DNA of 64,000 nucleotides from CAZALT01 sp964485515 (GTDB lineage: Bacteria; Actinomycetota; Acidimicrobiia; Acidimicrobiales; Acidimicrobilacustridaceae). The position numbers and the translations under genes are program-made. Positions 49,651 through 58,634 of this stretch are shown here, one piece after another. The first letter of the stretch is position 1. Each line of letters opens with the position of its first letter. Under the pieces are notes generated by a model. The model saw only the letters and a program-made list of their open reading frames with translations. It did not search any database and was not told the DNA's origin. The stretch lies in the NCBI GenBank assembly GCA_964485515.1, contig CAZALT010000001.1, forward strand, positions 38,568 through 102,567. Reading direction: 5' to 3'.

Positions 49651-50148
49651 TCAGATGAACTCGGCAGTGGTGCCGCCGAGCTCGATGGGGTCCATGCCGA
49701 GCTTGGTGTGATCCCACGAGCGGATGCGCTCGGGCTCGATCTTCACGACCACGCGGTTGTGGAGCATGAACTCGACGAGCGGCTTGACCTCCTCGGAGTA
49801 GGGGCCGGTGTAGCGCTCCCAGATGTTGACGCCGACCTTCCACAACTGGTCGGCATCGTCGACCACGACGCCCCGCCCCTCGACCTCGACGCCGCGCAGC
49901 GAGTCGTAGGTCTCGCCGTGCTCGAGCAGCACGCTGACCCGATCGTTGCGCCGGAGGTTGACCACCTTCTGTGCCTTGCGCTTGGTCTCGAACCAGATCT
50001 CGCCGTCGATGACGCCGAACCACATGGCGACCAGGTGCGGGTGGCCGGTGGGACCGACCGTTGCCAGGGTGGCGGTGCGGGTCTGCTCGATGAACTCAGC
50101 GACCTCGTCGTCGGTCATCGTGATCTGGCCTCGCTGGTTGCTGCCCAC
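49651..50148 (-). CDS. Pyridoxamine 5'-phosphate oxidase-fold protein, F420/FMN-type
   Basis: 165 residues. Start taken at GTG 50148 because GAGGAG lies 6 nt upstream; the ATG at 50118 has no such site. Split-barrel flavin/F420-binding core: TRTATLATVGPTGHPHLVAMWFGVIDGEIWFETKRKAQKVVNLRRNDRVSVLL, as in actinobacterial FDOR proteins of the PPOX-class F420-dependent type. With fbiC in this window, F420 is a plausible cofactor, but FMN or haem binding cannot be excluded. Substrate unknown. Confidence 0.8.
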   Translation of the reverse strand: MGSNQRGQITMTDDEVAEFIEQTRTATLATVGPTGHPHLVAMWFGVIDGEIWFETKRKAQKVVNLRRNDRVSVLLEHGETYDSLRGVEVEGRGVVVDDADQLWKVGVNIWERYTGPYSEEVKPLVEFMLHNRVVVKIEPERIRSWDHTKLGMDPIELGGTTAEFI

Positions 50149-50256
50149 AAGCTGCTCCTCGTCGTCGGCGGGTTCGGACCGGACAGGGCCGAGGTGGCCC
50201 AACCTCGCACGCGCACCGCCGAGATGCCAACGCCGGACGGGGGAGTGGAGCGACGG

Positions 50257-50262
50257 TACGCT
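50257..50262 (+). promoter_or_regulatory. -10 box for the PLP decarboxylase gene
   Basis: TACGCT, 7 nt before ATG 50270, no Shine-Dalgarno; selects this ATG over the longer open frame. Confidence 0.45.
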
Positions 50263-50269
50263 CCGGCAC

Positions 50270-51583
50270 ATGGGAGCACCGGAGGGAGCCGAGGCAGCCG
50301 ACGGGCGGAGCGCTCCGGCCGATCTCCCGCCAGGTCTTCCCAACATCGGCCTGCCCGACATCGGCCTGCCCGCTGACGAGATCCTCGCCGCGCTCGCCGC
50401 TCGTCAGGCGGGCGACCTGGCCTGGCGTGACGGCCGAGCCTTCAGCCTCGTGTACCACCCCGACGACGAGGCACTCGAGGAGCTGCTCGACGAGGTGGGG
50501 ACGCGCTACCTGCACGAGAACGCCCTCAACCCGTTCAAGTACCCGAGCCTGGTCGACATGGAGGCCGAGGTCGTCGCCACCGCCGCCGGTCTGGTGGGGG
50601 CGCCACCCAAGGCCGGGACGATGTCGTCGGGTGGCACCGAGTCGATCTTCCTCGCCGTGCACACCGCCCGCGAGCACGGTCGCCGCACCTGCGAGCTCGA
50701 TGGTCGGCTCAACATCGTCACCGCCGACACCGCGCACCCGGCGTTCGCCAAGGCCTGCCACTACCTCGACGTCGACCACCGACGCATCCCCACCCGGGCG
50801 GATCTCCGGGCCGATCCCGAGGCGATGGCCACGGCGGTCGACGACCACACCGTCCTGCTCGTCGGCTCGGCGCCCTGCTACCCGTACGGCGTGATCGATC
50901 CGATCCCCGCGATCGCCGAGACGGCCGCGGCCCGCGGCATCCTCTGCCACGTCGATGCCTGCCTCGGCGGATGGATCCTCCCGTTCTGGGAGCGCCTCGG
51001 CGAGCCCGTCGCTCCGTGGGACTTCCGCGTCCCCGGGGTCACATCCCTGTCGGCCGACACGCACAAGTACGGCTACACCTTCAAGGGCGCCTCGGTCATC
51101 CTGTACCGCGACGCAGATCTCGTGCAGCACCAGTGGTTCGTGTTCGACGACTGGCCCGGCGGGCTGTACGGGTCGGTCACCACCGCCGGCACCCGCCCGG
51201 CCGCACCGATCGCCGGTGCGTGGGCGGCGACGCGTTTCCTCGGCCTGGACGGCTACCTGGCCAAGACCGATCAGGTCCGGCGCGCCACCCGCCGCATCCG
51301 GGAGGGCATCGAGGCCATCGAAGGCATCTCGATCACCGGGATCCCCGACCTGTCCGTCTTCCAGTTCGCCGCGGAGACCACCGATGTCGACATCGACGGC
51401 GTGGGCGACGTCATGGACGACCGGGGCTGGAACCTCGATCGCCAACCTGGTGGGCTCCACCTCATGGTCTCGCCGTACCACGACCACGTCGTCGAGCCGT
51501 TCCTCGCCGACCTCGCCGCCGCGGTCGACGCGCACGATGCCGGGCGAGGCGAACGGGTCGGCTACGGCGGAATCGCCCCCTGA
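50270..51583 (+). CDS. PLP-dependent group II decarboxylase / sphingosine-phosphate-lyase-like enzyme
   Basis: 437 residues. Fold type I PLP enzyme: MSSGGTESIFLAVHTARE (phosphate-binding), DTAHPAFAKACHYLDVDHR, HVDACLGGWILPFWERLG (Asp that pairs with PLP nitrogen), and the Schiff-base Lys in SADTHKYGYTFKGASVILYRD. The pattern is closer to sphingosine-1-phosphate lyase and MfnA-type decarboxylases than to GadB. Substrate cannot be assigned; candidates are an amino acid or a phosphorylated long-chain base. Confidence 0.88.
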   Translation: MGAPEGAEAADGRSAPADLPPGLPNIGLPDIGLPADEILAALAARQAGDLAWRDGRAFSLVYHPDDEALEELLDEVGTRYLHENALNPFKYPSLVDMEAEVVATAAGLVGAPPKAGTMSSGGTESIFLAVHTAREHGRRTCELDGRLNIVTADTAHPAFAKACHYLDVDHRRIPTRADLRADPEAMATAVDDHTVLLVGSAPCYPYGVIDPIPAIAETAAARGILCHVDACLGGWILPFWERLGEPVAPWDFRVPGVTSLSADTHKYGYTFKGASVILYRDADLVQHQWFVFDDWPGGLYGSVTTAGTRPAAPIAGAWAATRFLGLDGYLAKTDQVRRATRRIREGIEAIEGISITGIPDLSVFQFAAETTDVDIDGVGDVMDDRGWNLDRQPGGLHLMVSPYHDHVVEPFLADLAAAVDAHDAGRGERVGYGGIAP

Positions 51584-51641
51584 TCCCTGTCCCGCGTCGC
51601 GGCACCGGTAACCTGCCGAGACCGAAGACGAGGAGCAGGCA

Positions 51642-51977
51642 GTGGCCATCAACGAGATCGACGTCGACGAGCTGGAAGCGCGCCAGGCAGGGGGAGCGCC
51701 GGTCATCGACGTCCGCCAGCCCGACGAGTACGAGGAAGCCCACGTGCCCGGCGCCGTGCTCATCCCCCTGGCCGAGGTGCCCGACCGGCTCGCCGAGATC
51801 CCGGCCGACGGCACGGTGCTCATCATCTGCCGCAGCGGTGGGCGCAGCCTGAAGGCGGCTGAGTTCCTGGCCGGCCAGGGCGTCGTCACCACCAACGTCG
51901 CCGGCGGCACGCTGGCGTGGATCGATGCCGGCAAGCCCACCGTCACCGGGCCGAACCCGTCCGTCGACCCGAGCTGA
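51642..51977 (+). CDS. Rhodanese-like domain protein
   Basis: 111 residues, single rhodanese domain: VIDVRQPDEYEEAHVPGAVLIPLAEVPDRL and active-site loop IICRSGGRSLKAAEFL with Cys. GTG start with AGGAGC upstream; a TAACCT box 27 nt before the start suggests a short leader, so this gene is leadered unlike its neighbour. Sulfurtransferase or sulfur carrier; partner unknown. Eight nt before the RNase D-like gene. Confidence 0.9.
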   Translation: MAINEIDVDELEARQAGGAPVIDVRQPDEYEEAHVPGAVLIPLAEVPDRLAEIPADGTVLIICRSGGRSLKAAEFLAGQGVVTTNVAGGTLAWIDAGKPTVTGPNPSVDPS

Positions 51978-51984
51978 GCGGCTC

Positions 51985-53145
51985 GTGCCCCACGACGTCG
52001 TCGTCACCCAGGAGGGCTTCTCCACGGTCCTCGACGAGCTGCGCGACCAGCCCGCCTACGCGCTCGACACCGAGTTCCACCGCGAGCGCACGTACTTCCC
52101 GAAGCTCGCCCTCGTGCAGATCGCCTGGCGCGGCGGCCTCGCACTGGTCGATCCGCTCCAGGTCGACCTCCGACCCTTCGCCGAGATCCTCGAAGGACCC
52201 AGTGTCGCCGTCCTCCACGCGTCGGACCAGGACCTCGAGATCCTCGAGCTGACCTGCGGCACCATCCCCAACCGGCTGTTCGACACCCAGGTCGCCGCCG
52301 GGTTCTCGGGCATGAGCTCACCGTCGCTGGCCTCGGTCTACGAGCGCTTCCTGGGAATCCGCGTGCCCAAGGCCGATCGCCTCTCCGATTGGCTGGCCCG
52401 TCCGCTCACCGACGCCCAGCTCGACTACGCCGCGTCCGATGTCGACCACCTCCTCGACGTGTACGACCTCCTCCTCGCCGACCTGTCGGGCCACGGCCGC
52501 CTCGACTGGGCCCACGACGAGTGCGAGATCGTCCGCAACCGGGCTCGCGGAGCCCGCGATCCCGAAGACGCATGGCGACGCATCAAGGAGGCCCGGCAGC
52601 TGCGCGGGCGGGCCCGTGTCGTCGCGCAGGCCGTCGCTGCGTGGCGAGAGCGACGCGCCGCCACCATCGACGTCCCGGTCCGCTACGTGCTCGCCGACCT
52701 CGCCATCGTCGGCATCGCCCAACGCCCACCCAAGACCACCCGAGAGCTGCAGAAGGTGCGGGGCTTCGACGGACGCCACGTGCGCGACGGGCAAGCCGAA
52801 GACCTGCTGGCCACGATCGCGGCCGCGGCCGACGCACCGCTGCCCGAGCGCAGCGAAGCCCCACCCCGCGAGCTCGACCGCGACCTTCGCCCCGCCGTCG
52901 GCCTCGTCTCGGCCTGGGTCAGCCAGCTCGCCCGCGACGAACGCATCGACACCACACTGCTCGCCACTCGCTCCGACCTCGAGTCCTTCCTGCGTGGTGA
53001 CGCCGACGCACGGCTCGCCACCGGCTGGCGCAAGAGCCTCGTCGGCGAGCCCATCCGTCGCCTCGTCGACGGCGAGGCCGCCCTGGCCTTCGCCGGCAAC
53101 GGCGAGCTCACGCTCGAGGAGCGCTCGCACAAGCCCATCGGGTGA
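51985..53145 (+). CDS. rnd: Ribonuclease D-like 3'-5' exonuclease with HRDC domain
   Basis: 386 residues from GTG 51985. DEDDy exonuclease: Exo I ALDTEFHRERTYFP (D28, E30), Exo II HASDQDLEIL, Exo III QLDYAASDVDHLL (Tyr and Asp). An HRDC domain follows (about residues 205-285: RYVLADLAIVGIAQRPPKTTRELQKVRGF), and a C-terminal helical region. RNase D trims tRNA and small RNA 3' ends. It starts 8 nt after the rhodanese gene, and recQ follows 57 nt later. Confidence 0.92.
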   Translation: MPHDVVVTQEGFSTVLDELRDQPAYALDTEFHRERTYFPKLALVQIAWRGGLALVDPLQVDLRPFAEILEGPSVAVLHASDQDLEILELTCGTIPNRLFDTQVAAGFSGMSSPSLASVYERFLGIRVPKADRLSDWLARPLTDAQLDYAASDVDHLLDVYDLLLADLSGHGRLDWAHDECEIVRNRARGARDPEDAWRRIKEARQLRGRARVVAQAVAAWRERRAATIDVPVRYVLADLAIVGIAQRPPKTTRELQKVRGFDGRHVRDGQAEDLLATIAAAADAPLPERSEAPPRELDRDLRPAVGLVSAWVSQLARDERIDTTLLATRSDLESFLRGDADARLATGWRKSLVGEPIRRLVDGEAALAFAGNGELTLEERSHKPIG

Positions 53146-53202
53146 GCCGCGACCTCGACGACGGCTCGCCTGGTTGTCACACCGCCGCGGCACCATGAGC
53201 AC

Positions 53203-55257
53203 ATGACGACCACGGCAGCCGACCACCTCACCACGGTCATCCAGGCGATGGCCGGACCCGATGCCCACCCGCGGCCCGATCAGGTAGAGGCCGTCCGCGC
53301 CCTCGTCGACGACCGCGCCCGGGTGCTGCTGGTGCAGGCCACCGGGTGGGGAAAGTCCGCGGTCTACTGGGCCGCCACGCGGGCCCGTCGCGCCGAGGGA
53401 GCGGGAACCACGCTCGTCGTGTCGCCGCTCCTGGCGCTGATGCGCGACCAGGTCCACGCGGCCCGCGCCGCCGGCCTGCGGGCCGACACCATCAACTCCA
53501 CGAACCCCGAAGACTGGGGCGAGGTGCTCGCATCGGTCCACGACGGTTCGCTCGACGTGCTGTTCGTGTCCCCCGAACGACTGGCCAACCCTCGCTTCGC
53601 GTCGCAGCTACCCGGTCTGGTGCAGCGCACCGGTCTGCTCGTGGTCGACGAGGCGCACTGCATCTCTGACTGGGGCTTCGACTTCCGGCCGGACTACCTC
53701 CGCATCGCCCGCCTCCTCCTCGACACGGCCAGCGACACGCCGGTCCTCGCCACCACCGCCACAGCCAACGAACGGGTCAGCGTCGATGTCGCCCGCCAGC
53801 TCGGCCACGGCACCGTCACGCTTCGGGGCAGCCTCGCCCGCTCGTCGCTCACGCTCTCCGTGGTCCCCGGACTCGACGCGGTGGCGCGCTACGCCTGGGT
53901 GGCCGAAGCACTCGAACACCTCGCCGGCTCGGGCATCGTCTACGTCCTCACCGTGGCCGAATCAGAGCGCCTGGCATCCTTCCTGGCCGACCAGGGCTTC
54001 ACGGTGGCGGCCTATTCGGGTGCGCTCGACGCCGACGCCCGCCTGCGGGTCGAGGACGCGCTGCGAGACAACCAGCTCAAGGCGGTCGTGGCCACCAGCG
54101 CGCTCGGCATGGGCTACGACAAGCCCGATCTCGCCTTCTGCATCCACGTCGGCTCGCCGTCGAGCCCGGTGGCCTACTACCAGCAGGTCGGCCGAGCGGG
54201 CCGAGCGCTCGACCACGCCCATGCCGTCTTGCTCCCCGCCGAGACCGATACCCGTCTGTGGCAGTACTTCGCCACGGCGGGTGTGCCCGACCCCGACCTC
54301 GTCGATCGCCTGCTCGACGCGCTCGGCACCGGACCCGAGGCCATCTCGGTGCCGAGCCTCGAGACAGCCACCGGCATCCGACGAGGCCGCCTCGACGCCA
54401 TGCTCCGGGTGCTCGCCGTCGACGAGGTCGTCGAACGAGACGGGTCGGGTTGGCGCGGCACCGGTCAGCCCTGGGTCTACGACCACGCCAAGTGGGACGC
54501 CCTCGCCGCGGTCCGTGCCGCCGAAGCCGACCTCATGCGCTCGTACGCGGCGGGGGAGGGCTGCCTCATGGAGTTCCTCCAGCGGGCGCTCGACGACGAC
54601 GACACGGGACCGTGTGGCCGGTGCTCGGTGTGCACCGGCCACCTGCCACCACCCGGCGTCGGGCCCTCGGCCGAACGTCGCCTTGCGGCATCGACCTTTG
54701 TGCGCGGCCTCGACATCGTCATCGAGCCGCGCAAGCGGTGGCCTGCGGGCGTCGACGGGTTCAAGGGGGCGATCACGGGGTGCTCCGAGGGTCGGGCGCT
54801 CGCCTTCGCGGACGATCCGGGCTGGAGCGAGGTCGTGTCCCAGCTGCGCGACGGACCCGTACCCCCCGATGTCGCCGACGCCGTCGTCGCGGTGCTCAGC
54901 AGGTGGCGACGCACCTGGGGCGAACGGCCCGTCGCCGTCGTCGCCTTCCCCACCTGGGGTCGCTCGGCGCTCGTCGCGGCCGTCGCCGACCACATCGCCA
55001 CGGTGGGCAAGCTCGAAAGGATCGCCCCGCTCACCGTCGGCGGTCACCCGCCGTCGTCCGATCTCGCCTCGGGGCCGATGGTGCGCACGCTCGTGCCGAG
55101 CATCGACATCGACCCCTCGGTCCCCGTGCCCCGTGGACCGGTCCTCCTCGTGGTCGATGGGTACCGCTCGGGGTGGGCCACCACCGTCGCCGCGGCCCGA
55201 ATCCGGTCGGCCGGCACCTCTGCGGTCCTCCCCCTGGCATTGCATCGCATGCCTTGA
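53203..55257 (+). CDS. recQ: RecQ-family ATP-dependent DNA helicase with C-terminal phosphoribosyltransferase-like domain
   Basis: 684 residues. Helicase motifs: Walker A ATGWGKSAVYW (46-56), SPLLALMRDQV, DEAHCISDWGFDFRPDY (149-165), TTATANERV, ATSALGMGYDKPD, YYQQVGRAGRALD. A RecQ-type zinc site is present (EGCLMEFLQRAL...GPCGRCSVC). The HRDC domain is absent. The last 130 residues read as a phosphoribosyltransferase-like fold (VVAFPTWGR; LLVVDGYRSGWATTVAAARIR). Unwinds DNA 3'-5' in recombination and repair. The role of the C-domain is unknown; it is seen in some actinobacterial RecQ proteins. Confidence 0.92.
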   Translation: MTTTAADHLTTVIQAMAGPDAHPRPDQVEAVRALVDDRARVLLVQATGWGKSAVYWAATRARRAEGAGTTLVVSPLLALMRDQVHAARAAGLRADTINSTNPEDWGEVLASVHDGSLDVLFVSPERLANPRFASQLPGLVQRTGLLVVDEAHCISDWGFDFRPDYLRIARLLLDTASDTPVLATTATANERVSVDVARQLGHGTVTLRGSLARSSLTLSVVPGLDAVARYAWVAEALEHLAGSGIVYVLTVAESERLASFLADQGFTVAAYSGALDADARLRVEDALRDNQLKAVVATSALGMGYDKPDLAFCIHVGSPSSPVAYYQQVGRAGRALDHAHAVLLPAETDTRLWQYFATAGVPDPDLVDRLLDALGTGPEAISVPSLETATGIRRGRLDAMLRVLAVDEVVERDGSGWRGTGQPWVYDHAKWDALAAVRAAEADLMRSYAAGEGCLMEFLQRALDDDDTGPCGRCSVCTGHLPPPGVGPSAERRLAASTFVRGLDIVIEPRKRWPAGVDGFKGAITGCSEGRALAFADDPGWSEVVSQLRDGPVPPDVADAVVAVLSRWRRTWGERPVAVVAFPTWGRSALVAAVADHIATVGKLERIAPLTVGGHPPSSDLASGPMVRTLVPSIDIDPSVPVPRGPVLLVVDGYRSGWATTVAAARIRSAGTSAVLPLALHRMP

Positions 55258-55437
55258 GATCATCGGTACCCCTGCAAAGGGGCGGTCAGTGCTGAATCGA
55301 CCGGTTTCGCCTCCGCAGGTCGAGAGATCTGCCACCCGTCAGGGCACCCGCCGGCGCCGCCGAGCCGATGTCAGGCGATGCCGTGTTCACCTGTACACTG
55401 ACCGGTCGATCATCAGGACCAGTTCGGGAGCCTGCCC
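55258..55437 (+). promoter_or_regulatory. recQ-typA spacer with possible promoter
   Basis: Holds a weak hairpin (cccct/agggg at about 55268-55281) after recQ, and a TACACT box at 55394-55399 about 38 nt before the small-protein ATG. No matching -35 recognised. Confidence 0.35.
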
Positions 55438-55623
55438 ATGAAGAAGGGCCGTCATCGCCGCTTCGAGGAAGCTCGTGCGCTCAAGCGAAGCAACGAGGGA
55501 GAACTCGATGCCTTGCTCGACGCACGCGACGCAGAGCCATGTGCGGAGTGCGGTGCCGCTCCGGGCCATGACCACGCGTCGTGGTGCATGGTCGAGGACG
55601 CCAACCACGACGCGCCCTGGTAG
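55438..55623 (+). CDS. Small Cys/His-rich protein upstream of typA (61 aa)
   Basis: ATG behind GGGAG. 61 residues: a basic N-terminus (KKGRHRRFEEARALKRS), an acidic helix, and a C-x2-C-x8-H/C cluster (CAECGAAPGHDHASWC) that looks like a zinc-binding knuckle. Composition and ribosome-binding site support a real gene. Its stop (TAG) lies 45 nt before the typA GTG, so the two may be cotranscribed. Function unknown. Confidence 0.6.
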   Translation: MKKGRHRRFEEARALKRSNEGELDALLDARDAEPCAECGAAPGHDHASWCMVEDANHDAPW

Positions 55624-55667
55624 ATTCCTCCCCCCTTTTCCTCCCCCTTCTGACTGGGACCAAATTT
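55624..55667 (+). other. Pyrimidine-rich leader of typA
   Basis: A stretch made almost only of C and T (about 55626-55651) lies between the small-gene stop and the typA start; no Shine-Dalgarno is visible before the GTG. TAGATT at 55621-55626 could be a -10 box, in which case the typA message would begin with this tract. Confidence 0.5.
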
Positions 55668-57488
55668 GTGACTGAATCTCTCCGGAACGTCGCGCTCGTC
55701 GCGCACGTCGACCATGGCAAGACCACCCTTGTCGATGCCATGTTGCGCAGCACCGGTGTGTTCGGAGGCCACGAAGAGGTCGTCGACCGCATCATGGACT
55801 CCAACGACCAGGAGCGCGAGCGGGGCATCACGATCCTGGCCAAGGCCGCGTCGGTCAGCTGGAACGGCACGCGCATCAACCTGGTCGACACCCCCGGTCA
55901 CGCCGACTTCGGCGGCGAGGTCGAACGGGCGCTCACCATGGTCGACGGCGTCGTGCTGCTCGTCGACGCGGCTGAAGGACCACTGCCCCAGACCCGCTAC
56001 GTGCTGTCCAAGGCGCTCGAGGCCAAGCTGCCCACCGTCGTGGTGCTCAACAAGGTCGACCGCCAGGACGCCCGTCCCGAAGAGGTGCTCGACGAGATCT
56101 ACCAGCTCTTCATGGATCTCGACGCGAGCGAGGAGGACATCGACTTCCCGATCATCTCGGCGGTCGCCAAAGAAGCTCGTTCGATGGTCGGCATCGGCAT
56201 GCCCGCCGACGACGCCGACCTCGACCCGCTCTTCGAGGCCATCCTCGCCACCATCCCCGCTCCGGGCGGTGACCCTGCCGCGCCCGTCCAGGCGCTCGTC
56301 ACCAACCTCGACGCGTCCGAGTACCTCGGACGCCTCGCCATCGGACGCGTCATGCAAGGCACGTTGCGCCGCAACGAACAGGTGGCGCTGTGCGAGGAAG
56401 ACGAAGGCCAGTCACCGCTCAAGCGCAAGCTGAGCCAGCTCATGACCTTCAGCGGTGTGGGTCGCCTCGAAGCCGATGCCGTCGCCGCCGGCGACCTGTT
56501 CATCATCGCCGGGTTCCCCGAGGTCGAGATCGGCGACACGATCGCCGACGCGGCGAACCCCCATGCTCTGCCTCGCCTCACGGTCGACGAGCCGGTCCTG
56601 TCGATGACCTTCGGGGTCAACACCTCGCCGCTCGCCGGCAAGGAGGGCAAGTACCTCACGTCACGGCACCTGCGCGACCGCCTCGAGCGCGAGATCCTCG
56701 GCAACGTCTCGATCCGTCTCCAGGACACGGGATCTCCCGACGTCATCGAGGTCGCCGGGCGCGGCGAGCTCCAGCTGGCGGTGCTCATCGAGTCGATGCG
56801 CCGTGAGGGCTACGAGCTCGAGGTCTCCCGACCCGAGGTGGTCGAGAAGGAGATCGACGGCAAGCGCAACGAGCCGCTCGAGCGTGCCGTGGTCGACGTA
56901 CCCGACGAGTTCGTGGGCACGGTCACCCAGGGCCTCGCTCCCCGCAAGGGCAAGGTCACCGACGTGCGCGGCGGCGACACCGGTCGCACCATCCTCACCT
57001 TCGAGGCCCCGGCGCGCGGCCTCATCGGGTTCCGCTCCGAGCTGCTCACCTCCACACGCGGCACGGCGCTCATGCACCAGCACCGCGCCGGCTGGATCCC
57101 GTGGGTGGGCGAACTGCCCAGCCGTTCGGGTGGCGCCATGATCGCCGACCGCGAAGGCAGCTCGACGGGCTACGCCCTCGACAACCTGCAGACCCGCGGC
57201 ACGATGTTCGTCGGACCCGGCGAGAAGGTCTACATGGGCATGATCATCGGCGAGAACTCCCGATCCGACGACATGGTCGTCAACGTCGTGAAGGACAAGC
57301 AGAAGACCAACATCCGCACGCACAGCCACGACGACGCCATCAAGCTGACCCCGCCCAAGGTGATCACCCTCGAGGGCGGCATCGAGTTCATCGAAGAGGA
57401 CGAACTGGTCGAGGTGACCCCGACGGCCATCCGGGTCCGCAAGCGCCTCCTCAACGAGGCCGACCGCCGCCGCAAGGCCAAGCACTGA
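55668..57488 (+). CDS. typA: Ribosome-associated GTPase TypA/BipA
   Basis: 606 residues from GTG 55668. G1 HVDHGKTTLVDAML, switch I ERERGITI, G3 DTPGHADFGGEVER, G4 NKVD, then domain II, EF-G-like domains III/V and the BipA-specific C-terminus (GTALMHQHRAGW, REGSSTGYALDNLQTRG, GMIIGENSRSDDMVVNVVKDKQKTN). Translational GTPase involved in ribosome assembly and stress responses. The open frame begins at 55581, but that extension is out of family. Confidence 0.97.
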   Translation: MTESLRNVALVAHVDHGKTTLVDAMLRSTGVFGGHEEVVDRIMDSNDQERERGITILAKAASVSWNGTRINLVDTPGHADFGGEVERALTMVDGVVLLVDAAEGPLPQTRYVLSKALEAKLPTVVVLNKVDRQDARPEEVLDEIYQLFMDLDASEEDIDFPIISAVAKEARSMVGIGMPADDADLDPLFEAILATIPAPGGDPAAPVQALVTNLDASEYLGRLAIGRVMQGTLRRNEQVALCEEDEGQSPLKRKLSQLMTFSGVGRLEADAVAAGDLFIIAGFPEVEIGDTIADAANPHALPRLTVDEPVLSMTFGVNTSPLAGKEGKYLTSRHLRDRLEREILGNVSIRLQDTGSPDVIEVAGRGELQLAVLIESMRREGYELEVSRPEVVEKEIDGKRNEPLERAVVDVPDEFVGTVTQGLAPRKGKVTDVRGGDTGRTILTFEAPARGLIGFRSELLTSTRGTALMHQHRAGWIPWVGELPSRSGGAMIADREGSSTGYALDNLQTRGTMFVGPGEKVYMGMIIGENSRSDDMVVNVVKDKQKTNIRTHSHDDAIKLTPPKVITLEGGIEFIEEDELVEVTPTAIRVRKRLLNEADRRRKAKH

Positions 57489-57500
57489 TCGCTCCGCCTC

Positions 57501-57525
57501 ACGTCGCCCGCTCTGGGTGACGTGA
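57501..57525. terminator. Hairpin between typA and the convergent DUF2357-like gene
   Basis: cacgtcgccc / gggtgacgtg: 10-bp stem with one G-U pair, 5-nt loop. Two imperfect 21-nt repeats (gtgacccggcggtcc / gtgacctggcggtcg) follow. Confidence 0.5.
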
Positions 57526-57566
57526 CCCGGCGGTCCGGTGGCGTGACCTGGCGGTCGGGTGGGCGG

Positions 57567-58634
57567 TCAGGTCGTGGCGAGCTCGACGGCCCGGTCGATG
57601 GCTCGATCGAGGTCGGCATCGTCCATCACGACCATCGACTGGAGCTGTCGCGCTCGCTGGCGCAGTTGCTCCTCCGCCCGCGTCCGGTTCGCGTCGTCGA
57701 GTTGATCGGGCACGTCGATGAGCAGGTCGCCGACGAGGATCCCCGATCGTGGCGTGGACTCGCCGTGACCACGTCCGTGACGGTACTGGATGGGACCGGC
57801 GTAGAGCGCACCGCGTTCGACCCGGAAGGCTGGGAGCCGACCACCCAGCACCTCGAGCCTCTCGGCGAGTCCGATGAACGCGGCGTGCTGGGCCCGGGTC
57901 CGCGCGTCGCACCACCCACTGAGGTCGGCCGCACCGACCGGGTTCGCCGTCCGCTCGAGCATGGCGAGAGCCGGACCGTAGGACTTGAGGTGCTTGCCCG
58001 ACCGCGTGCGCTTGATCGCCCGGGGACTCGGACGCTTCCGACTCACCCGGGACAGCGACGGATGGCTGGCGAACCGCGCCGCCTCGTGACCGTTGCGCCG
58101 TGCGTCGAGCAGCAGTGCCGTGTCGTCGTAGGCCGCCCCGAGTCCCGCCGAGGGGCCTCCCGGCCCGCTCGCAGCGCCGGCTTGGATCGTGGCATCGGCC
58201 TCCTTGGCGGCGGCGACGACGTCGAGGAGCGCGGCGACGAGCACCCGGTTCTCGTCGATGTCGTAGGCCCGCGATGGCGCCATGCAGACGAACAGCCCTT
58301 CGTCGCCGTAGCTCGACGCCCGCGCCGACATGGTCTCGCTCCACAGGATCGGCCCGCGCAACGACCCGACGCACCGCTCGGCGTGGGTCTGGATCGATGT
58401 GGCCAGCGAGCGGACCGAGGTGGGGAACTGCTGGAGGAGCCGGTCGGCTTCGGGTGACGTGGCCACGATCGTGCCGACGAGCTGGGACACCGAGGCGGTG
58501 GACAGCCCGGTGAGGGCCCCGACCGTGCCGATCACGTCGAAGGGACGGCTCAGCCGGGCCCAGATCCGATCGAGCGGATCGTCCGAATCCGAAGCAGAGA
58601 TCCCATCCAGCTCATCCAACCAACCGTCACTCAT
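57567..58634 (-). CDS. DUF2357/McrC-like protein, partner of the AAA+ ATPase, no nuclease motif seen
   Basis: 355 residues from ATG 58634. Mostly helical. Central segment LRGPILWSETMSAR...APSRAYDIDENRVLVAALLDVV resembles the DUF2357/McrC pattern (RG-I-W-xx-T, then D-x-x-ENR before a helix). The PD-(D/E)XK motif usual at the McrC C-terminus is not visible: the last 80 residues (GDLLIDVPDQLDDANRTRAEEQLRQRARQLQSMVV) are helical with no D...ExK. If the assignment holds, this would be a McrC-like adaptor without nuclease. It lies downstream of the McrB-like ATPase gene on the same strand. The family match is moderate and should be tested. Confidence 0.55.
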   Translation of the reverse strand: MSDGWLDELDGISASDSDDPLDRIWARLSRPFDVIGTVGALTGLSTASVSQLVGTIVATSPEADRLLQQFPTSVRSLATSIQTHAERCVGSLRGPILWSETMSARASSYGDEGLFVCMAPSRAYDIDENRVLVAALLDVVAAAKEADATIQAGAASGPGGPSAGLGAAYDDTALLLDARRNGHEAARFASHPSLSRVSRKRPSPRAIKRTRSGKHLKSYGPALAMLERTANPVGAADLSGWCDARTRAQHAAFIGLAERLEVLGGRLPAFRVERGALYAGPIQYRHGRGHGESTPRSGILVGDLLIDVPDQLDDANRTRAEEQLRQRARQLQSMVVMDDADLDRAIDRAVELATT

